DNA of 64,000 nt from Helicobacter cetorum MIT 00-7128 (GTDB lineage: Bacteria > Campylobacterota > Campylobacteria > Campylobacterales > Helicobacteraceae). Below, in pieces: positions 60,647 through 64,000 of the stretch. Position 1 is the stretch's first letter, and each line of letters starts with the position of its first letter. The notes below the pieces were generated by a model, which had not been told where the DNA came from, searched no databases, and saw only the letters and a list, made by a program, of their open reading frames with translations. Both the position numbers and the translations under genes were made by a program. Where the stretch lies: the NCBI RefSeq assembly GCF_000259255.1, contig NC_017737.1, forward strand, positions 1,488,001-1,552,000. Direction: 5' to 3'.

Positions 60647-61771
60647 TTATTTAAAACTATAGACATAGTTGAAACCAAACAAATAATTTTGTGGAATCTT
60701 AAGTTTGGTATATCCGCCTTGTTCTATATCAAACTTATTAGTAACCGTAGGTAATTTAGCCACAAACTCAAAAGCATGGCGACTAAATCCCATGCGTAAT
60801 CCTAAATTAACAAAGAATTGGAAGAAATTCCCCATAACACCACCACCTTGAGATGTAAAAAAGTAAGTAGAACCAGCTAAAGCCCCTCCAAGCATAAGTC
60901 CAGCAAAAAATCTGTCCCCATTATACGCATTGATAAGCCAATCTGAATACACGCCATAATTACTAAAACCAACATTCATGTCTTGTAAGGCTTGGTTAAC
61001 CTTATCGCTTGTGCTAATGGAACAAGGATTAAAAGGGTCAATACAATTAAGATTAGGCGTCGCAAATATATTTGGCATATAAATAGACCCACTAGCAAAG
61101 ACCCCCACTCTAGCCCCGCTCCATTTAGTCTCTTCTCTATCGCCTACCCATTTATATCCTAGAACAATATCACCCCCATTTGTAGTAGCAGAGCCATATT
61201 CATAGCCTATACCAAGATAAAATGAATCTTTATCTGCATAATCATATCTATCTTCATATCTGTATCTGACAGCACTATACGAAAGCGGTTTTTCTGTTTG
61301 TGGTTTTGCTGTTTTTTGTGGCGTTAGTTCGCTAGGTTTTGGTGCTATTTGCTGTTGTTTTGGTTGTGTGTCCTTATTAAGCTCCTCTTTTTTTAGAGCT
61401 ACATTTTCATGAGTTACCTCTTGATGACTAAAGATTTTTTCATATTGCGAATGACTAGAACTTGGTTTAGCTTGAGTATCAGTGATAGCAGGCGTTTTAT
61501 CTTGTTGTTGAGCCTTTTTCAACTCTTCTTCATAAACTTCTTTTTTTAATTCTTCTTGCATAATTTCATCATGCAAGGCTTTTTCTTTAGCCTTTTCTTG
61601 GGCTTTCTTTTGAGCGATTTCTTGTTTTACTTCTTTAGTAAGGCGTTCTTTCATTTCTTCATAAGTTTCTGCATGAAGTATATGAACACTTGATAGTATC
61701 AGTGAAACTAAAAAAGGGAAATAGGATAACTTTAATTTATTGGGGGGGGGGGTAATTGAATGACAACGCAT
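60647..61771 (-). CDS. Phase-variable Helicobacter outer-membrane protein, copy 2
   Basis: A 374-residue OMP whose first ~96 codons are identical to copy 1, including the C11 tract encoding TPPP (frame open, ON). After that the sequence is different: a Pro/Gln/Lys-rich segment, then DYADKDSFYLGIGYEYGSA, GYKWVGDREETKWSGARVGVFAS and NAYNGDRFFAGLMLGGALAGS. FQFFVNLGLRMGFSRHAFEF precedes the aromatic end NYVYSFK. One cysteine pair (LNCIDPFNPCS) lies in the barrel domain. Confidence 0.85.
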   Translation of the reverse strand: MRCHSITPPPNKLKLSYFPFLVSLILSSVHILHAETYEEMKERLTKEVKQEIAQKKAQEKAKEKALHDEIMQEELKKEVYEEELKKAQQQDKTPAITDTQAKPSSSHSQYEKIFSHQEVTHENVALKKEELNKDTQPKQQQIAPKPSELTPQKTAKPQTEKPLSYSAVRYRYEDRYDYADKDSFYLGIGYEYGSATTNGGDIVLGYKWVGDREETKWSGARVGVFASGSIYMPNIFATPNLNCIDPFNPCSISTSDKVNQALQDMNVGFSNYGVYSDWLINAYNGDRFFAGLMLGGALAGSTYFFTSQGGGVMGNFFQFFVNLGLRMGFSRHAFEFVAKLPTVTNKFDIEQGGYTKLKIPQNYLFGFNYVYSFK

Positions 61772-61841
61772 TTCTTGTTCCTTAGTGTGATTTTACAAAA
61801 AGAGATTATTTTAATATTTAAAAGCTTTGATTTTGATAAAA
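61486..61841. repeat. 356-bp direct repeat, copy B
   Basis: Identical with 51328-51683, at an offset of exactly 10158 bases and in the same orientation. Between the copies lie dxr, cdsA, mnmG and dapE. Confidence 0.9.
61742..61752. repeat. G11 contingency tract (C11 on coding strand), copy 2
   Basis: The same count as in copy 1, so both genes are read as ON in this sequence. Confidence 0.85.
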
Positions 61842-62012
61842 GAATATTTTTAGATGAAATAAGATTATAAATACTTAAATAATCATTAGGGATTAAGAAG
61901 GGATTATTTAAGAAAGGGTTGGTAAAAGAATTTGAGCTTATTTAAGCGGTTTAACTAAGCTCATTTTAGGATAAAAAGCTATTTAAAATTACAAAGAAGT
62001 TTTTAAGATACC

Positions 62013-62987
62013 TTAAAAACTATAAATATAATTGAAATATAGAGCAAAATCACGCTTAAAGGCTATGTTATAAGGAATATTGGAATAGCCACTATAAAAT
62101 AAATTTTGTATTTTCTTATTATTGCGCACATTGTTGGTATTAGCTTGCATATAAGTATTACTAATAGTGGGAATCTTGATACCAAACTCAAAATGATTGT
62201 GTTTGCCTCCTAAACGCACTCCTAAATTCACTAAAAATTGAAAAGAACTTGTTGTGGTGTTGCCTCCAAAATATTCATTAAGATATGCTTGATATATTTT
62301 ACTATCTTTTAAGCTATAGCTTGCACCAGCAAATGCTATGCCAAGTCTAAAACCAGCAAAAAATTTCTCACCATTATAAGCATTGATGAGCCAATCAAGA
62401 TATGCCCCATAAGTGGAAATCATTATAGGGTTAGTTTTTTGCATGGTTAGATTAGAGAAGTAATTCCCTCTTTTGTAAGTAGAGGCACTAAAATCATAAA
62501 ATATTCCAAACCTTACTCCAGCCCATTTTGTATGTTTATGTTTACCAATGATTTTATACCCCAAAGTTAGTCCAAAGCCATTAGAAATAGCCGTGCTAGA
62601 TTTTGGCTCTCCTTTTTGATAATTCAGAAAAACAGAACCAATAGCAGGACTTGGATTAACTAGGGGGGGAAATAAGGGGATAGAAGGCGTTTGATTTACT
62701 CGACTTACATCTTGAGAAAGAGTGGCATAACCAAACCCTAACATTGAAAATTGTTGCATAAGGGCCAAATTGATTTGGCTCTTACTCACTGCACCCAACT
62801 GATAGCCACCCCCAATATAAAAGGCACTTTTATCAGCGTATGTTGAAGTCTCTTTTATGTTTGACTTTGATAAGTTAGGCTCTATAGCAAGTCCTAGCGA
62901 TGAGCCTAAAGCCAATAAGAAACCATGCTTTAAAAAAGCGAATGTTCGCAAAAAAAGGCTCAAATTTTTAGTAATTTTCATAATCAT
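62013..62987 (-). CDS. Helicobacter outer-membrane protein (Hop/Hom-like)
   Basis: A 324-residue OMP. The ATG at 62987 overlaps a palindrome; an ATG at 62981 is also possible. The signal peptide (FLKHGFLLALGSSLGLA) is followed by TYADKSAFYIGGGYQLGAV, KIIGKHKHTKWAGVRFGIFYD, NAYNGEKFFAGFRLGIAFAG and FQFLVNLGVRLGGKHNHFEF. The end is LYFNYIYSF. A C7 run encodes FPPL; it is short for a switch. Confidence 0.85.
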   Translation of the reverse strand: MIMKITKNLSLFLRTFAFLKHGFLLALGSSLGLAIEPNLSKSNIKETSTYADKSAFYIGGGYQLGAVSKSQINLALMQQFSMLGFGYATLSQDVSRVNQTPSIPLFPPLVNPSPAIGSVFLNYQKGEPKSSTAISNGFGLTLGYKIIGKHKHTKWAGVRFGIFYDFSASTYKRGNYFSNLTMQKTNPIMISTYGAYLDWLINAYNGEKFFAGFRLGIAFAGASYSLKDSKIYQAYLNEYFGGNTTTSSFQFLVNLGVRLGGKHNHFEFGIKIPTISNTYMQANTNNVRNNKKIQNLFYSGYSNIPYNIAFKRDFALYFNYIYSF

Positions 62988-62996
62988 TATAATGAT
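62983..62996. promoter_or_regulatory. Perfect 14-bp palindrome over an OMP start
   Basis: ATCATTATAATGAT is its own reverse complement and covers the start codon of the 62013-62987 gene. A second A/T dyad, TGATAATAATTATTTA on the minus strand, lies near 63048-63063. Both resemble Fur-type boxes loosely. Confidence 0.35.
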
Positions 62997-63160
62997 ACCC
63001 TTAATTTAAATATTAAGCATTCTAACTTATACTATCTTTGTTTTACATTAAATAATTATTATCACACCATAGCGCTAAATCCCCAAAAAACTTATCTTTA
63101 ACAAGAGGTAGCACTCATTTTTAACTTTAATCATCATCTTAAAATATTAATCACATGTGA

Positions 63161-63166
63161 TATAAT
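63161..63166 (+). promoter_or_regulatory. Extended -10 box of the last OMP gene
   Basis: TGATATAAT (TG-n-TATAAT) lies 29 bases before the ATG at 63196, followed by an AAAGGAAG ribosome-binding site. Confidence 0.65.
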
Positions 63167-63195
63167 GCGCCACTAATATTTAGTAAAGGAAGTTT

Positions 63196-64000
63196 ATGAA
63201 ACCTATGCCTTTTAATACAAAATATTTACTCCAATCTACTGCAAGCACTCTAGCAATTATCTTTAGTTTAAATACCTTACAAGCACAAGATTCTTTAAAT
63301 TCCTCCAACTTACCAACCACCCCACAAACCCAATCTCTTAACACAGAGTCTAACATAAATAATAATGCTCCTAATCCTAGCACCCCTACTAATGAAATTC
63401 CTAGTCAAGCAAACACTCCTAGTAGCACCCAAGCTCTTGCTACCCCTCCTATGTCCCCCACTAAAGCACACCAACTAGCTGATAAAAGCGCATGGTATGC
63501 GGGAATTGGATTCCAATTAGGGGGAGTGAGTGGCACAAAAGATAACTTGCCTGTAGCGACCAAACAAGGCGCACCCTATAATGTGCATGTTTCTACAGGT
63601 TGGGGTATTCAAATAGGTTACAAAGCAAGAGAAAGCAAGTTAAATGCTTTTAGGTATGGCATTTTTTATGATTTTACAAGCTCGCTCTATAATACTTATG
63701 CCAAAAACAGCTTTCTTTTCTTAAGCACTTATGGCATTTATGGGGATTGGATTCCTAATGTAGTTAATAATGAGCGTTTTTTCTTTGGCTTTAGAATGGG
63801 TGTGGCTATCGCTGGGTCAAGCTATGGCATGCAAATGAAACACTTTGATGTGCCTAAGCATGTGTGTTATGGCTCTAGTGGGAGTATGTTAGCGCAATGC
63901 ACTTATACGACTTTTCAATTTCTAGTTAATCTTGGGGTGCGTATGGGTGGTAAACACAATCAATTTGAATTAGGAGTTAAAATCCCTACTGTAACCCAAT
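63196..64000 (+). CDS. Helicobacter outer-membrane protein, 3' end outside window
   Basis: The ATG at 63196 has AAAGGAAG upstream and the frame is open to the window end (268 codons). A signal peptide (STLAIIFSLNTLQA) is followed by a Ser/Thr/Pro/Asn-rich stretch (about 35-90). The barrel then begins with QLADKSAWYAGIGFQLGG and continues with FRYGIFYDFTSSLY, ERFFFGFRMGVAIAGSSYG and FQFLVNLGVRMGGKHNQFEL. It belongs with the other OMPs here but is on the opposite strand. Confidence 0.85.
   Translation, partial: MKPMPFNTKYLLQSTASTLAIIFSLNTLQAQDSLNSSNLPTTPQTQSLNTESNINNNAPNPSTPTNEIPSQANTPSSTQALATPPMSPTKAHQLADKSAWYAGIGFQLGGVSGTKDNLPVATKQGAPYNVHVSTGWGIQIGYKARESKLNAFRYGIFYDFTSSLYNTYAKNSFLFLSTYGIYGDWIPNVVNNERFFFGFRMGVAIAGSSYGMQMKHFDVPKHVCYGSSGSMLAQCTYTTFQFLVNLGVRMGGKHNQFELGVKIPTVTQ

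Overview
The window is AT-rich bacterial DNA from a gastric Helicobacter close to H. pylori, probably a related species rather than H. pylori itself. The evidence is a large set of Hop/Hom-like outer-membrane proteins with the family's aromatic C-terminal strand, FabX, HcpX next to gamma-glutamyltranspeptidase, the ArcA-like HP0222 protein next to RadA, and homopolymer contingency tracts. No rRNA, tRNA, CRISPR array, intact insertion sequence or replication origin was recognised.

Layout. 1-4.6 kb is accessory: the 3' part of a kinase-like/phospholipase-D-like protein and, on the other strand, a 1032-residue AAA ATPase with a TOPRIM nuclease domain (OLD-like) directly behind moaA. 4.65-10.85 kb holds moaA, mobA, flhB, acnB and an MqnA-like gene. 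10.9-13.6 kb is a large Hop adhesin gene read out of frame at a G10 tract (phase OFF). 13.7-27.6 kb is core: a membrane protein, amiA with eleven 15-bp repeats, fabX, tyrS, spoT, rpoZ, pyrH, bioA, a PpiD-like gene, ftsA and ftsZ. 27.6-29.6 kb is a 1.2-kb gene desert followed by a small unknown gene and a decayed gene. 29.7-32.4 kb is hcpX and ggt. 32.6-36.6 kb is a helicase-nuclease gene split by one base. 36.8-38.5 kb is the HP0222-like gene and radA.

38.5-45.4 kb is a surface-glycan locus. Four overlapping or closely spaced genes encode a short nucleotide-sugar dehydrogenase-like protein, a LOG-kinase-like fusion, a two-glycosyltransferase/methyltransferase fusion and a GT8 enzyme. They sit behind a promoter whose -35/-10 spacer contains a T15 run. 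A GT25 gene converges on them. 45.5-50 kb has a 35-codon gene, gdhA, prmC, an M48 protease and a sensor-like membrane protein. 50-64 kb has five outer-membrane protein genes around dxr, cdsA, a DASS transporter, mnmG and dapE. Two of them share an identical 356-bp 5' segment with a G11 tract straight after the start codon.

The core blocks appear in an order unlike what I remember for H. pylori 26695, and the joins often carry accessory genes. The common theme is surface variability: repeat-length switching in two OMPs, one Hop and the glycan promoter. Beside it lie two nuclease/ATPase loci that look like defence genes. The most unusual candidates are the kinase-PLD protein, the split helicase-nuclease, and the T15-controlled operon with its LOG-kinase fusion.
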